Shown: piece after piece, positions 33,193 to 41,628 of the stretch | How positions within the stretch are numbered: the stretch's first letter is position 1 | Layout: each line of letters begins with the position of its first letter | Source of the DNA: Candidatus Iainarchaeum sp. | GTDB taxonomy: Archaea; Iainarchaeota; Iainarchaeia; Iainarchaeales; UBA10219 | Direction of reading: 5' to 3' | DNA: 64,000 nt | NCBI GenBank assembly: GCA_018304425.1 | Contig: JAGVWE010000005.1 | Location: 62,001-126,000, forward strand | Made by a program: the position numbers and the translations under genes | The notes under the pieces: generated by a model | What the model saw: only the letters and a program-made list of their open reading frames with translations | Told to the model about the DNA's origin: nothing | Databases searched by the model: none

Positions 33193-34149
33193 ATGATTTT
33201 CATGCGCACGGTGATGAAGTTCGGTGGCAGCGTCCTCCGCACCTCCGCAGACCTCCGGCGGCTGGCAACCATCCTAGAGCCAAGGCTGGCGTGCGGCGAG
33301 CAGATAATCCTTGTCAACAGCGCCCTACAAGGCGTGACCGACCAGCTCATTGCAACCGCCGAGAGAGCCGGCAAGGACCGGCTGGGGATCCTGGAGTCCA
33401 TGAAGAGCTTGCAGGCAAGGCACCTTTCCGCCCTTGAAGGCGTGGAAGCCGGGAAAGCACGGGAATGGTGCCTGCATGAACTCAGGCAAGGGTTTCAGCG
33501 GCTGGAGTGCGCACTCCACAACGTGCACGCCATGCATGGCCTTTTACCACGGGCAGCCGACCCCATCTATGCGTTTGGGGAGCGGTTCGCGGCCAGGCTC
33601 ATCGTTGCACACCTGCAGGAAGCCGGTATCCAAGCAAAAGCGTACGATGCCGACGAAGCCGGTCTGATGGTGGAAGACCATGTGGAGGGGGCCCGCCCAA
33701 TAATGCCTTTAACCTGCAAGAACTTCCGCAAAATCGTGGCCCGGCTCCGGCACGGGGAGGTGCCGGTCATCACGGGCTACTTCGGCATGGACGGGAACGG
33801 TAACGTGGTCTGCTTGGGCCGCGGCGGAACCGACTACTCGGCCGCCATCGTCGCCAACGCCGTGGACGCGAACCGGCTCGAACTGTGGAAGGACGTGGGC
33901 GGCCTCTACAGCGCCGACCCCAAGCGCGTGTGGAAGGCACGGCCCCTACGTGAGCTCAACTACGACGAGGCAGAGGAACTGAGCAGATTCGGCGCCAAAA
34001 TCCTGCACCCAAAAACCATCAGCCCACTGCGCGAGAAAGGCATCGAAGCCTGGATTCGCAGCGTGCACGAGCCATGCAGGACAGGCACCCGCATCCACGC
34101 CAAGCCCTTTCAGTTTGGGCGGGCGGCGGAAGCATTTTATACCCCCTAA
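33193..34149 (+). CDS. Aspartokinase (catalytic domain only)
   Basis: This 318-residue amino-acid kinase phosphorylates aspartate at the head of the Thr/Met/Lys pathway. It begins MKFGGSVL, has VITGYFGMDGNGNVVCLGRGGTD and LELWKDVGGLYSADPK, the aspartokinase blocks. ATG at 33193 is used; ATG at 33202 (MRTVMKFGGS) is as likely. It ends soon after LHPKTISPLREKGI, so both C-terminal ACT domains are missing. Aspartate semialdehyde dehydrogenase is not in the window. As in hom, there is no visible allosteric domain. Confidence 0.88.
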   Translation: MIFMRTVMKFGGSVLRTSADLRRLATILEPRLACGEQIILVNSALQGVTDQLIATAERAGKDRLGILESMKSLQARHLSALEGVEAGKAREWCLHELRQGFQRLECALHNVHAMHGLLPRAADPIYAFGERFAARLIVAHLQEAGIQAKAYDADEAGLMVEDHVEGARPIMPLTCKNFRKIVARLRHGEVPVITGYFGMDGNGNVVCLGRGGTDYSAAIVANAVDANRLELWKDVGGLYSADPKRVWKARPLRELNYDEAEELSRFGAKILHPKTISPLREKGIEAWIRSVHEPCRTGTRIHAKPFQFGRAAEAFYTP

Positions 34150-34225
34150 AGGGGCAAGGGTTCTCTCGGGACAGGTCCCTAACCCAGCGAAAACGCTTTA
34201 AACACCCCCCGAACACAAGATATGC

Positions 34226-36637
34226 ATGCATATGGGGCAAAGAGGCGCCATCCCGGTTTGGCTTATCCTCCTGGTCTTGGTCGGCAGCTTCCTCGGGGTG
34301 AGCCTGCTTACCTCCCTTGACCCCCTGGGCCTCAAGGAAAAACTCGGTCTGGACAAGGAATCCGTGAAACCGCCTTCCACCGGCGCGGACGCCGGAACCA
34401 ATGCACCGGGCAGCGGGGGGGCCACACCCGAACAAGTCCAGGAAAGCCTGCTGGCCAATCTCTCCAAGGAATGGATGGGCGTGGACCAGGAACAGATGAG
34501 CCACCGGTTCCCCTGGCCCCGGCAAATCGAGTTCACCGTGACCCCGGAAAGCACTGGCTTCGTCCTCCGCGCGCCGCTGTTCAGGCCCGAAAAGCATTCG
34601 GTGGATGGACAGGAAACCCTGGACTGGTTGCAACCCCCTGATATTCAGGTCCTGGACAACCAGGTGCCGGGCCAGCAACGGGAAACCAATCAATTGTTTT
34701 ACGTGTACTTGCCCCAAGATGATGAATTCAATGGAGTGGTGAATGCAGAGGGGTTCAGCCACTATTTTGATGCAACCCTGGAAGACCCTGAACTGGACGG
34801 CAGCCAATTCGGCGAATTGCCCTACCAGCTGACCCTGTACTCAAAGGAAGGGGCCTTCGAGCAGGCGTTCAAGGACATGAGAGGCCTGGGCCTCCGCGAG
34901 CGCACGCTGTACGCCACGCTTGGCATCGATTATGGCTTGTGGCAAAACGGTTTGTACGCCGACCATCCCGTGGGCCTGAAAATCCACCTCCGCGATTTGG
35001 AGGCACGACCCACACAGCCCCTGGAATTGTTCGCCTACTACCAGGGGGAAGTGGACGACTACCCGAATGTTCCGGGCGTCATCAACCCCAAGGCCTATGA
35101 GCGGGTGGTGGAAGTCTATGCGCCCCGCTACCCCAACCTGGACGCAGCAGCCCCCCTGGAAACGCGTAGCATCCGAGTCGTGCAATTCTACCGCCGCCTC
35201 CAGGAGGGAACCACTGGGCCCTTGTTCCTGCCCCTGGCAGGTGGTGGCGTGCTTGCCTTCAAATCCAAGGGCAAGGGCATGGCTGCGCGAACGCCTCCGG
35301 TGCTGGGCGAGTTGATTCCTGGCAGCCCACCCAGAGTGGAATGGAGTTTCGAATTTCCACGACAGGCCTTGACGCCAACGGAAGCCTATGGACTCGAACT
35401 CACCCTCAACAACAAGAAGGCAGACCTGCGCTTTGCAAGGAACGAGTCCTCCTTGAGTGAAAGCACGTTCCAGCCCGACGCGTTTTACCCGGTGTCCTAC
35501 GCAGTTGCCTTTGGCGAGGCCTTTGACCCGGAGAAGATTCGAGCCGAACAGCTGGCCAGGCTGGCTTTCCTGAAAGTAAACCACCAGCGATTGGCCGAAG
35601 GCCTGCCGCCCTTGCAGTGGGATTCAAGGCTGGCCATCGCTGCCCAGGCCCATAGCCAGGCCATGGCGGAAAACGCCGAACTCAGCCACACGGTTTCAGG
35701 GGAAAGGGAATTGGCCGGCCGCTTGCTGGACGCGGGCCTGGGCGGGAAAGCAAAGGGGTGGGCGGAAAACATTGCCTCGATTCCCCTCAATGGCCGAAGC
35801 CTTTCCATGGATGCCCTTGCCTTGGCCGAGGAAGCAGTGAGTTTGTGGATGCACAGCAGCGGGCACGAAACCAATATCTTGAACCCGGCTTACACCCATG
35901 CCGGGATGGGCATCGCCATCGAGCGAGGCTATGCCTACTTCACCCAAGACTTTGCAGGCCTTCCACTGCCAGTCAAGCAAAAAAAAGAGGCCCTGCCCGT
36001 ACCCCTGCCAGCGCCAACGGCGCCTCTCCTGCCGGAACCCCCTACATGTGGTTGCCAGAGCATCCAGTTGGTGACGCAGGGACCCATCGACCCCGCTTTC
36101 GGTGACCTCAAGGTCACGCAACTGGGCGCCTACGCCATCACGAACAAGCCACCCCACGGAGTGCTCGCCAAATTCGCGCACGTCGTGGACGCCAGTCTGG
36201 CCCCAGGCAGCGATGCAGCTCAGTGCAGGGTGGAACAAAAGTCGAAGGGCACCACGCTCTACAGGGCGGGCACAAGCAATGAATTAGCAGTGCATCATGA
36301 AATGTTTGGCGCGCAAGCGCCCTACAAGGGCGAGACCCTTATATCGGATGACTCGGAAGAAAACATCGTGAGAAAAGACAATCGCATCCTCGTGCTCAAC
36401 GTGCCCCGCTTTGAAACAAACACCTCCGACACCTTGCCAGCGAAGGTGCAGCAGCTTACCCTCATCCGGGTCGCGCCGCCGGGAAATGCGGCGAACGACG
36501 GCACAGCAAATGCCTGTGAGTGCCGCATCGAGCAGGCACTGGACATTGGCCTCAATGCGGGCGGGGAATGGGAGCCCAAATGGAGTGTTTCAGCGGACTG
36601 CGCGCCTTCCGCTGTCGCTTCCACGAGCAGCAGATGA
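34226..36637 (+). CDS. Large exported CAP (SCP/PR-1-like) domain protein
   Basis: This 803-residue protein has an N-terminal membrane anchor (VWLILLVLVGSFLGVSLL), an ~420-residue beta-rich region of unknown family, and a CAP domain at about residues 445-575: LAFLKVNHQRLAEGLPPLQWD, AQAHSQAMAENAELSH, then WMHSSGHETNILNPAYTHAG. The usual CAP His/Glu residues are present. A Pro-rich linker and a ~200-residue C-terminal region with a few Cys follow. CAP proteins of this YkwD-like kind are secreted, with unclear role. A TATA GCTTTAAACA lies about 25 bases before the ATG. It is the only gene of its kind in the window and may serve contact with other cells; that is a guess. Confidence 0.8.
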   Translation: MHMGQRGAIPVWLILLVLVGSFLGVSLLTSLDPLGLKEKLGLDKESVKPPSTGADAGTNAPGSGGATPEQVQESLLANLSKEWMGVDQEQMSHRFPWPRQIEFTVTPESTGFVLRAPLFRPEKHSVDGQETLDWLQPPDIQVLDNQVPGQQRETNQLFYVYLPQDDEFNGVVNAEGFSHYFDATLEDPELDGSQFGELPYQLTLYSKEGAFEQAFKDMRGLGLRERTLYATLGIDYGLWQNGLYADHPVGLKIHLRDLEARPTQPLELFAYYQGEVDDYPNVPGVINPKAYERVVEVYAPRYPNLDAAAPLETRSIRVVQFYRRLQEGTTGPLFLPLAGGGVLAFKSKGKGMAARTPPVLGELIPGSPPRVEWSFEFPRQALTPTEAYGLELTLNNKKADLRFARNESSLSESTFQPDAFYPVSYAVAFGEAFDPEKIRAEQLARLAFLKVNHQRLAEGLPPLQWDSRLAIAAQAHSQAMAENAELSHTVSGERELAGRLLDAGLGGKAKGWAENIASIPLNGRSLSMDALALAEEAVSLWMHSSGHETNILNPAYTHAGMGIAIERGYAYFTQDFAGLPLPVKQKKEALPVPLPAPTAPLLPEPPTCGCQSIQLVTQGPIDPAFGDLKVTQLGAYAITNKPPHGVLAKFAHVVDASLAPGSDAAQCRVEQKSKGTTLYRAGTSNELAVHHEMFGAQAPYKGETLISDDSEENIVRKDNRILVLNVPRFETNTSDTLPAKVQQLTLIRVAPPGNAANDGTANACECRIEQALDIGLNAGGEWEPKWSVSADCAPSAVASTSSR

Positions 36638-36648
36638 AAAAATGAGAG

Positions 36649-36723
36649 CGCCCCAGAGCGGATTCGAACCGCTGACCTGTCGGTTAACAGCCGACCGCTC
36701 TAACCGGACTGAGCTACCGGGGC
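36649..36723 (-). tRNA. tRNA-Asn(GTT)
   Basis: Acceptor GCCCCGG/CTGGGGC (one G-T pair), discriminator G at 36649, T-arm AGCGGTTCGAATCCGCT, and anticodon GTT at 36686-36688 in the loop CTGTTAA. No intron. TATAAAG (about 36738-36745) lies upstream. Confidence 0.95.
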
Positions 36724-36773
36724 AAAGCGAAAAACAGCTTTATAGGAGTGACCTGATTAGGTAATAAAAACGT

Positions 36774-36831
36774 TTGCCACCGGCTGGCAGTCAAACCCAA
36801 AGACGCATTAACAGCCTAGCCAGACCGGCAA
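36774..36831. repeat. Imperfect inverted repeat, possible small RNA hairpin
   Basis: TTGCCACCGGCTGGC and GCCAGACCGGCAA pair with a small internal loop around a 31-base loop. It lies in the spacer between tRNA-Asn and the SRP RNA, where I see no gene. A run of A follows on the plus strand. Confidence 0.35.
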
Positions 36832-36992
36832 AAAACGGACAAGTTCATGGTTTTCTGCGACCTTAATTGGCGGCAAATCAATTTATTACACTTCAAATCG
36901 TTCAATTCGCCCTAATTAACGTTCTTTTTTTGCTTATTTTCTTCGTTAATCGTGGAAGTAGGGGTTCCACAATCGCCGGCCGGTGGAGGAAA

Positions 36993-37268
36993 GCGTAAAA
37001 GTGGGCGCACCCGATAGTGGATTGCGTCAAGAAACAAGGGTTTGGCATTGCGCGTGCTCGCTTCCGTAGCCCTCTGAGCATCAGCCGTTTAAGCTACCCC
37101 TTCCGGGCCTGGCGGGGTTCACTTAAGCGGTTAACCTCACAGGACAGAAGGTCAATGCCGTGGCAATGAGCCCAATGCTGCCTGGACAACCGCCTCTCGG
37201 GTTTCGGTCCCGGCTGAAGTGGATGTCCGGTCACAGGGAACCACTAGCTCCCCAACCTAGCCCAAGCA
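36993..37268 (-). ncRNA. Signal recognition particle (7S) RNA
   Basis: The minus strand has the helix-8 core CCAGGCCCGGAAGGGGTAGC, the conserved SRP54-binding element, in the middle of a ~275-base GC-rich, ORF-free segment. Flanks fit Alu-type hairpins (GTGG...CCAC) and a long helix 5 (GGCAGCATTG with CAATGCC). A TATA box TTTATAAAC at 37285-37293 predicts a 5' end near 37262-37268. The 3' end is uncertain: it may lie anywhere from about 37035 to 36990. SRP RNA guides secretory and membrane proteins to the membrane. Confidence 0.8.
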
Positions 37269-37426
37269 ATTAAAGCGGGCTTTGTTTATAAAGGCATATG
37301 CTTTACCCTGAAAAGAGTGTTAATTTGGTTTATTTTCCGAAACAAAACGTATATAAAGGAGTTTACGCACAATATAAGCAATTTTTATGATATTGCAGGG
37401 CCTTTGCCTTTTCGCCGGGGTTTTGC

Positions 37427-37438
37427 AATTATAAAGTC
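37427..37438 (+). promoter_or_regulatory. Promoter candidates of ftsZ
   Basis: CAATTATAAAGT is a TATA-type box giving a leader of about 60 bases before the ftsZ ATG at 37521. A stronger-looking box, CGTATATAAAGG, lies at about 37349-37360 and would give a leader of about 140 bases. The leader has repeated ATGCGTTAAC/ATACGTTAGC motifs. Confidence 0.4.
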
Positions 37439-37520
37439 ATAAAAAGCCAAAAAAGACTCCCGATGCGTTAACTCCCAATACGTTAGCGAATTGTGGCAGT
37501 TTTTAGTGAGGGGTGATGTA

Positions 37521-38609
37521 ATGAAGTCGTTAATTGAAGGCGCCCGCGAAACCAGTACCGCGAGCGTTGAAGACAAGTTAGAAGAATTCGGTGCACCAAA
37601 GATCATGGTCATCGGAGCCGGCGGAGCGGGCTGTAACGCCATCAACCGGTTGGCCACCATGGGCATTTCAGGCGCGCAGCTGTGTGCCATCAACACGGAC
37701 AAGCAGCACCTGGCCATCGTCAACGACGAAGTAACCAAGATACTGATTGGAAAGAGCGTCACGAGGGGACTCGGAGCCGGCGGCTACCCAGAAATCGGGG
37801 CCAAGGCAGCCGAAGTCTCGCGCGCAGCCCTCGAAGAAGTCCTGAGCGGCGTGGACATGCTCTTCATCTCGGCCGGAATGGGCGGCGGAACCGGAACCGG
37901 CTCAGCCCCAATCGTCGCCGAGATAGCCAAAGAACAGGGCGCCATTGTGATTGCAATGGTCACCTACCCCTTCGCGCTTGAAAAGGCGAGGCTCATCAAG
38001 GCCGAAGAAGGAATCGACACTTTGAGGAACGTCTGCGACACGGTAGTCGTAATCGACAACAACCGCTTGGTGGAGCTGGTGCCCAACCTGCCCATCCAGG
38101 ACGCGTTCAAGGTGGCAGACGAAGTCGTGGCGCGCACCGTGCGCGGCATCACCGAGACCATCACGCAGCCAAGCCTGATTAACTTGGACTACGCGGATGT
38201 GCGCAGCGTGATGAGCAGCCACGGGCTGTCCGTCATCGCGGTCGGCGAGTCCAAGAGCGTGGACAAGGTCAACGAAGTCGTTGAAGACACCCTGAAGAAC
38301 GCCTTGCTCGACGTCGACATTGCGGGCGCCAGCGGTGCCTTGATTCACATCACGGGCGGACCCGAGTTGACCCTGGGAGAAGCCAACGACGTCGGCGAGT
38401 TGCTGACCGAGCGGATTGACCCCAAGGCAACGGTCATCTGGGGCGCGAGAGTCGACCCCACCTTCGAGAACCGAATGGAAGTCATCTCCATCTTCACCGG
38501 CGTCCACAGCCCCTACATCAAGGGCAGGGACGAGGAAGTCGTTGAAGCGAGGAGCAGCAGCCGCAGCGCGAACCGCAAGAGCGGCCTCGACATCGACTAC
38601 ATCCGGTAA
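37521..38609 (+). CDS. ftsZ: Cell division GTPase FtsZ
   Basis: This 362-residue tubulin homologue forms the division ring. The tubulin signature [10 protein letters not shown] starts at residue 121; the N-terminal [13 protein letters not shown] and the T7-loop area [11 protein letters not shown] are intact. ATG at 37521 follows GAGGGGTGAT, a good SD, and skips an upstream GTG-type extension. The C-terminal tail is basic and Ser-rich ([18 protein letters not shown]) and may bind partners. It stands alone between the SRP RNA and a convergent protease gene. It is a full-length, apparently active archaeal FtsZ1-like protein. Confidence 0.97.
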   Translation: MKSLIEGARETSTASVEDKLEEFGAPKIMVIGAGGAGCNAINRLATMGISGAQLCAINTDKQHLAIVNDEVTKILIGKSVTRGLGAGGYPEIGAKAAEVSRAALEEVLSGVDMLFISAGMGGGTGTGSAPIVAEIAKEQGAIVIAMVTYPFALEKARLIKAEEGIDTLRNVCDTVVVIDNNRLVELVPNLPIQDAFKVADEVVARTVRGITETITQPSLINLDYADVRSVMSSHGLSVIAVGESKSVDKVNEVVEDTLKNALLDVDIAGASGALIHITGGPELTLGEANDVGELLTERIDPKATVIWGARVDPTFENRMEVISIFTGVHSPYIKGRDEEVVEARSSSRSANRKSGLDIDYIR

Positions 38610-38622
38610 AGAAAGGAATCCA

Positions 38623-38669
38623 TCCCCCGGCCCCTTTTACAAGCCGGGGGACACCCCTCATTTTCTATT
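38623..38669. terminator. Hairpin with T-rich tail after ftsZ
   Basis: TCCCCCGGC and GCCGGGGGA form a perfect 9-bp stem with an 11-base loop, followed by a T-rich stretch (ATTTTCTATTT). It lies between convergent ftsZ and the M50 protease gene and could end both messages. Confidence 0.65.
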
Positions 38670-38684
38670 TCTCGCTTCGTTTCC

Positions 38685-40097
38685 TCAAAAAAACAGCGGC
38701 AGCGCGTTGAGCAGGAACAGGGCCGCGAGGGGGACGAGGAATAGCCTTCCAATCAGTTTCATGGTGGCCTTGCGGGGCATGCGTAGGAAGCCGAGGTAGG
38801 GGAGGAAGAGGAGTTGCGCGATTCTGCCTCCGTCGAAGACTCCCAAGGGAAGGAAGTTGACGGTTGCCACCAGGAAGTTCAGGATGAACAGCCAGTTGAG
38901 GAAGCTGAACACCATGCCAATGGCCAGGCGGTAGAAGGTGTAGGCCGGGGGCACCTCAAAGCCCGGGTTGCCGACTTCCCGGACGACGAAGCCGAACAAA
39001 CCGAGTTCGTTGGGGGAAATGGTTTTCTGGACCAACGTACCATCCGCCAGGCCCAGGGAAAAGGAAACCGGCTTGAACTTGTTCAAGGCAATCTCGCTGG
39101 AAACATCGCTGGCCCGTTTCACGGGCTTGCCGTTGATGGCCTGAATGACCATCCCCTTTTCAAGGGCCCGGTGGGCGGGGCTGTCATAGGTGTCGCCACA
39201 GAACGAGAAGTTCTCGGAAACGCTTTCGACCACCACCTGGCTGACGCTGGCCTCGTGGATTTGAGTGGCCCAGGGGTTCACGAAGGCAGCCAAGCCGGCT
39301 GCCAAGACCAACACCAGCACCTGGATGACGACCAGGGAAAACAGGTTGGCGGTAGGCCCGGCGGCGTACAAGCGCAGCTGGCTCCGGTCCCTGGCTGCCT
39401 TGAGTTCCTTGTCATCCGGTTCCACGAATGCTCCGATGGGTAGGAACCCCAACAGCAAGAGGCCGGCCGACTTGACCTTTATTTTTTCGCGGCGGGCCAG
39501 GATGCCGTGCATGCCTTCGTGGATGAGCAGGATGAGGAGCAGGGAGAGCCAGGCGTGCACGGGCACGACAATGGGCACGTTCGGGATTTCCACTCCCGGA
39601 ATCAGGGGCGCGACGCCGGGGCAAGCCTTTTTGCCCAACAAGAACTTGGAAACGATGTCGGCTGCCTGTACAATCAGGGCCAGGATGGTGAAGCCGGCAA
39701 AGCCCAACAGGCCATAGGCCAGCGAGAAAACCCAGAACAGGGGTTTCATGAGTGGGTTGCCGGACATCAGGCCGGCCAAGGCAAAGTCAAGGCCGTAGAA
39801 GACCGCATAGAGCCCGGCAATGGCTGCCGCGAACAAGGCCAGGCGCTGGGCGAGGGGCTTGTGTCGCAAGTACAGGTAGTCCACGGCGAAGGCCCCAAAG
39901 CCAAGGACCAGGCCGGCTTCCGCGAACCAGTCCAGGGGTCTTCCAATCCGTGCCAACTGGTCGAACAAGGGCAGGGGCTTCTTGGTGCGGATGAGCGTAA
40001 TAACGTAGTGGGTTTGGAACCGCGTGAATTTCTTGAACAACCAGGTTACGGCCAAGGCGACCAATAGAAAGGCGGCCAACAGCAAACCGAAATTCAT
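38685..40097 (-). CDS. Site-2 protease (M50 family) with PDZ-like domain
   Basis: This 470-residue membrane metalloprotease has about eight hydrophobic segments. The zinc motif is H193-E-G-M-H197 in LLIHEGMHGILARRE, and the third ligand region is NFLPLGVFDGGR near the C-terminus (usual NPDG-like Asp). A PDZ-like domain (about 275-360, RALEKGMVIQAINGKPVKRASD) lies between. Such proteases cut membrane-bound substrates. ATG at 40097 is preferred to a TTG at 40103. The gene converges on ftsZ across a hairpin. Confidence 0.9.
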   Translation of the reverse strand: MNFGLLLAAFLLVALAVTWLFKKFTRFQTHYVITLIRTKKPLPLFDQLARIGRPLDWFAEAGLVLGFGAFAVDYLYLRHKPLAQRLALFAAAIAGLYAVFYGLDFALAGLMSGNPLMKPLFWVFSLAYGLLGFAGFTILALIVQAADIVSKFLLGKKACPGVAPLIPGVEIPNVPIVVPVHAWLSLLLILLIHEGMHGILARREKIKVKSAGLLLLGFLPIGAFVEPDDKELKAARDRSQLRLYAAGPTANLFSLVVIQVLVLVLAAGLAAFVNPWATQIHEASVSQVVVESVSENFSFCGDTYDSPAHRALEKGMVIQAINGKPVKRASDVSSEIALNKFKPVSFSLGLADGTLVQKTISPNELGLFGFVVREVGNPGFEVPPAYTFYRLAIGMVFSFLNWLFILNFLVATVNFLPLGVFDGGRIAQLLFLPYLGFLRMPRKATMKLIGRLFLVPLAALFLLNALPLFF

Positions 40098-40584
40098 GGA
40101 CAAAGTTGTGGGGCCATACGTTTAAGAACGTTGATTGCAGGCCCCCAAGAAAAGGATTGCGACAGGCAGGGCACCTGTACTATTCGGGTTGTGCGTTTGC
40201 CCAAATTTGGCAGGGCCAAGAAAGGGGAAAAAGTAGGGAGAAAGAAGCGTTGCCGCTTCTTCTCCAGCTGCTAAGAGAGTTCTGCAAAGACCTAGATATG
40301 CGAATCGGGTTAGCTCACCAACACTAAGTCTTTGGCCCTTTTCAGGGCCAATACCATTGGGCCCTACCTTGTATATAAACGTTATCTTGGCACAGTAAAA
40401 AGGGCGGAATGTTTAAATACATCCAAGGCTTTTTGGATTTTGTCTGCCGCTCAAGGCAATTAATTCGTCTCCTGCCGTTAAAAAAAATTTAAAACTGTGC
40501 GTTTTAGTACATTTTCCGGTTCTTTTGTGGGGGAAGTTGGACGGGCTTCATTGGATTAAGTAATTTTCGCCCCTACTTGTTCGC
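40098..40584. other. 487-base intergenic region with hairpins and several TATA boxes
   Basis: No convincing gene was found. It holds TATA-like boxes (TGTATATAAACG near 40371-40382, GTTTAAATAC near 40410, TTAAAAAAAATTTAAAAC near 40480), and a perfect 8-bp hairpin TTGGCCCT-TTTC-AGGGCCAA (40332-40351). A second hairpin, GAAGCG...CGCTTC, is near 40244-40260. A transcribed small RNA is possible. The box nearest FEN1 (about 40553-40565) is probably the fen promoter. Confidence 0.35.
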
Positions 40585-41610
40585 ATGGGCACGGCCATTG
40601 GCGAGCTGCTGGTCAGGGAAGAGATTTCCCTGGACTATTTGAAGGGCCGGCGCGTCGGCATTGACTCCCACAACATCCTGTACCAGTTCCTCTCCAGCAT
40701 CCGCAGCTATGACGGCACGCCCTTGATGGACTCCCATGGAAATGTCACCAGCCATTTGACTGGCTTGCTGTATCGGACGGTAAACTTGCTGGAAAAAGAC
40801 GTCAAGCCGGTCTTTGTCTTTGACGGGGTGCCCAGCAAACTCAAAAAAGAGACCCTCGAGGAACGAAAAAGGATTCGAACCGAGGCCCTGGCCAGGCACG
40901 AAGAGGCCTTGAAGGCCGGGGACTTGGAGGAGGCGCGGAAGATGGGGGCCAGGTCGGTGCGGTTGACGCCTGAGATGATTGCCGAAGCGAAGAAACTCAT
41001 CGAGGCCCTGGGCCTGCCCCTGGTTCAAGCGCTCGACGAAGGCGAAGCCCAAATCGCGGGCATGGTTTCCAGGGGCACATTGTTCGGCTGCGTGAGCCAG
41101 GACTATGACTCCCTGCTGTTTGGCGCTAGCCGCGTGCTGCGGAACATTGCCGTGACCGGCAAGCGGAAGATGCCTGGCCGAAACCTCTTCATTGACGTGA
41201 GCCCGGAACTCATCGAGTTGCAGAAGTGCCTGGAAACCCTGAAGATTGACCGCCGCAAGCTGGTGTGGATCGGCCTGCTCATCGGAACGGACTTCAACGA
41301 GAAGTTCCCCAACATCGGCCCCAAGAAAGCGCTGAAACTGGTGCAAGACAACGATTCCTTCGAGAAAATCGTGGAGGCGACCGGGTACACGCCGGGCTTC
41401 GATTACCGCGAAATCGAGGAAATCTTCTTGAACCCGAAGTTCAACGAGGTGCCCTTGCCCGAGTTCAGGAAACCCGACCGCGAGCGCGTCAAGGAACTCC
41501 TGTGCGAACAACACGACTTCTCCCTGGAACGAGTCATGAACGCCTTGGACAAGCTCGAGAAAAAAACCGAGGAAAAGGGCGCCCAGGCAAGCCTCAGCAA
41601 GTGGTTTTAG
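40585..41610 (+). CDS. fen: Flap endonuclease 1
   Basis: This 341-residue nuclease removes 5' flaps during lagging-strand DNA synthesis and repair. It has the N region (GRRVGIDSHNILYQFLSSIR, FVFDGVP), the I region (LDEGEAQIAGMV, VSQDYDSLLFG) with the metal-binding acids, and the helix-hairpin-helix near NIGPKKALKL. The C-terminal QASLSKWF (334-341) is a PIP box for the PCNA clamp. Length is normal. It converges on the FolC-like gene. Confidence 0.96.
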   Translation: MGTAIGELLVREEISLDYLKGRRVGIDSHNILYQFLSSIRSYDGTPLMDSHGNVTSHLTGLLYRTVNLLEKDVKPVFVFDGVPSKLKKETLEERKRIRTEALARHEEALKAGDLEEARKMGARSVRLTPEMIAEAKKLIEALGLPLVQALDEGEAQIAGMVSRGTLFGCVSQDYDSLLFGASRVLRNIAVTGKRKMPGRNLFIDVSPELIELQKCLETLKIDRRKLVWIGLLIGTDFNEKFPNIGPKKALKLVQDNDSFEKIVEATGYTPGFDYREIEEIFLNPKFNEVPLPEFRKPDRERVKELLCEQHDFSLERVMNALDKLEKKTEEKGAQASLSKWF

Positions 41611-41628
41611 CTAGTCGACGGTGCCGGG

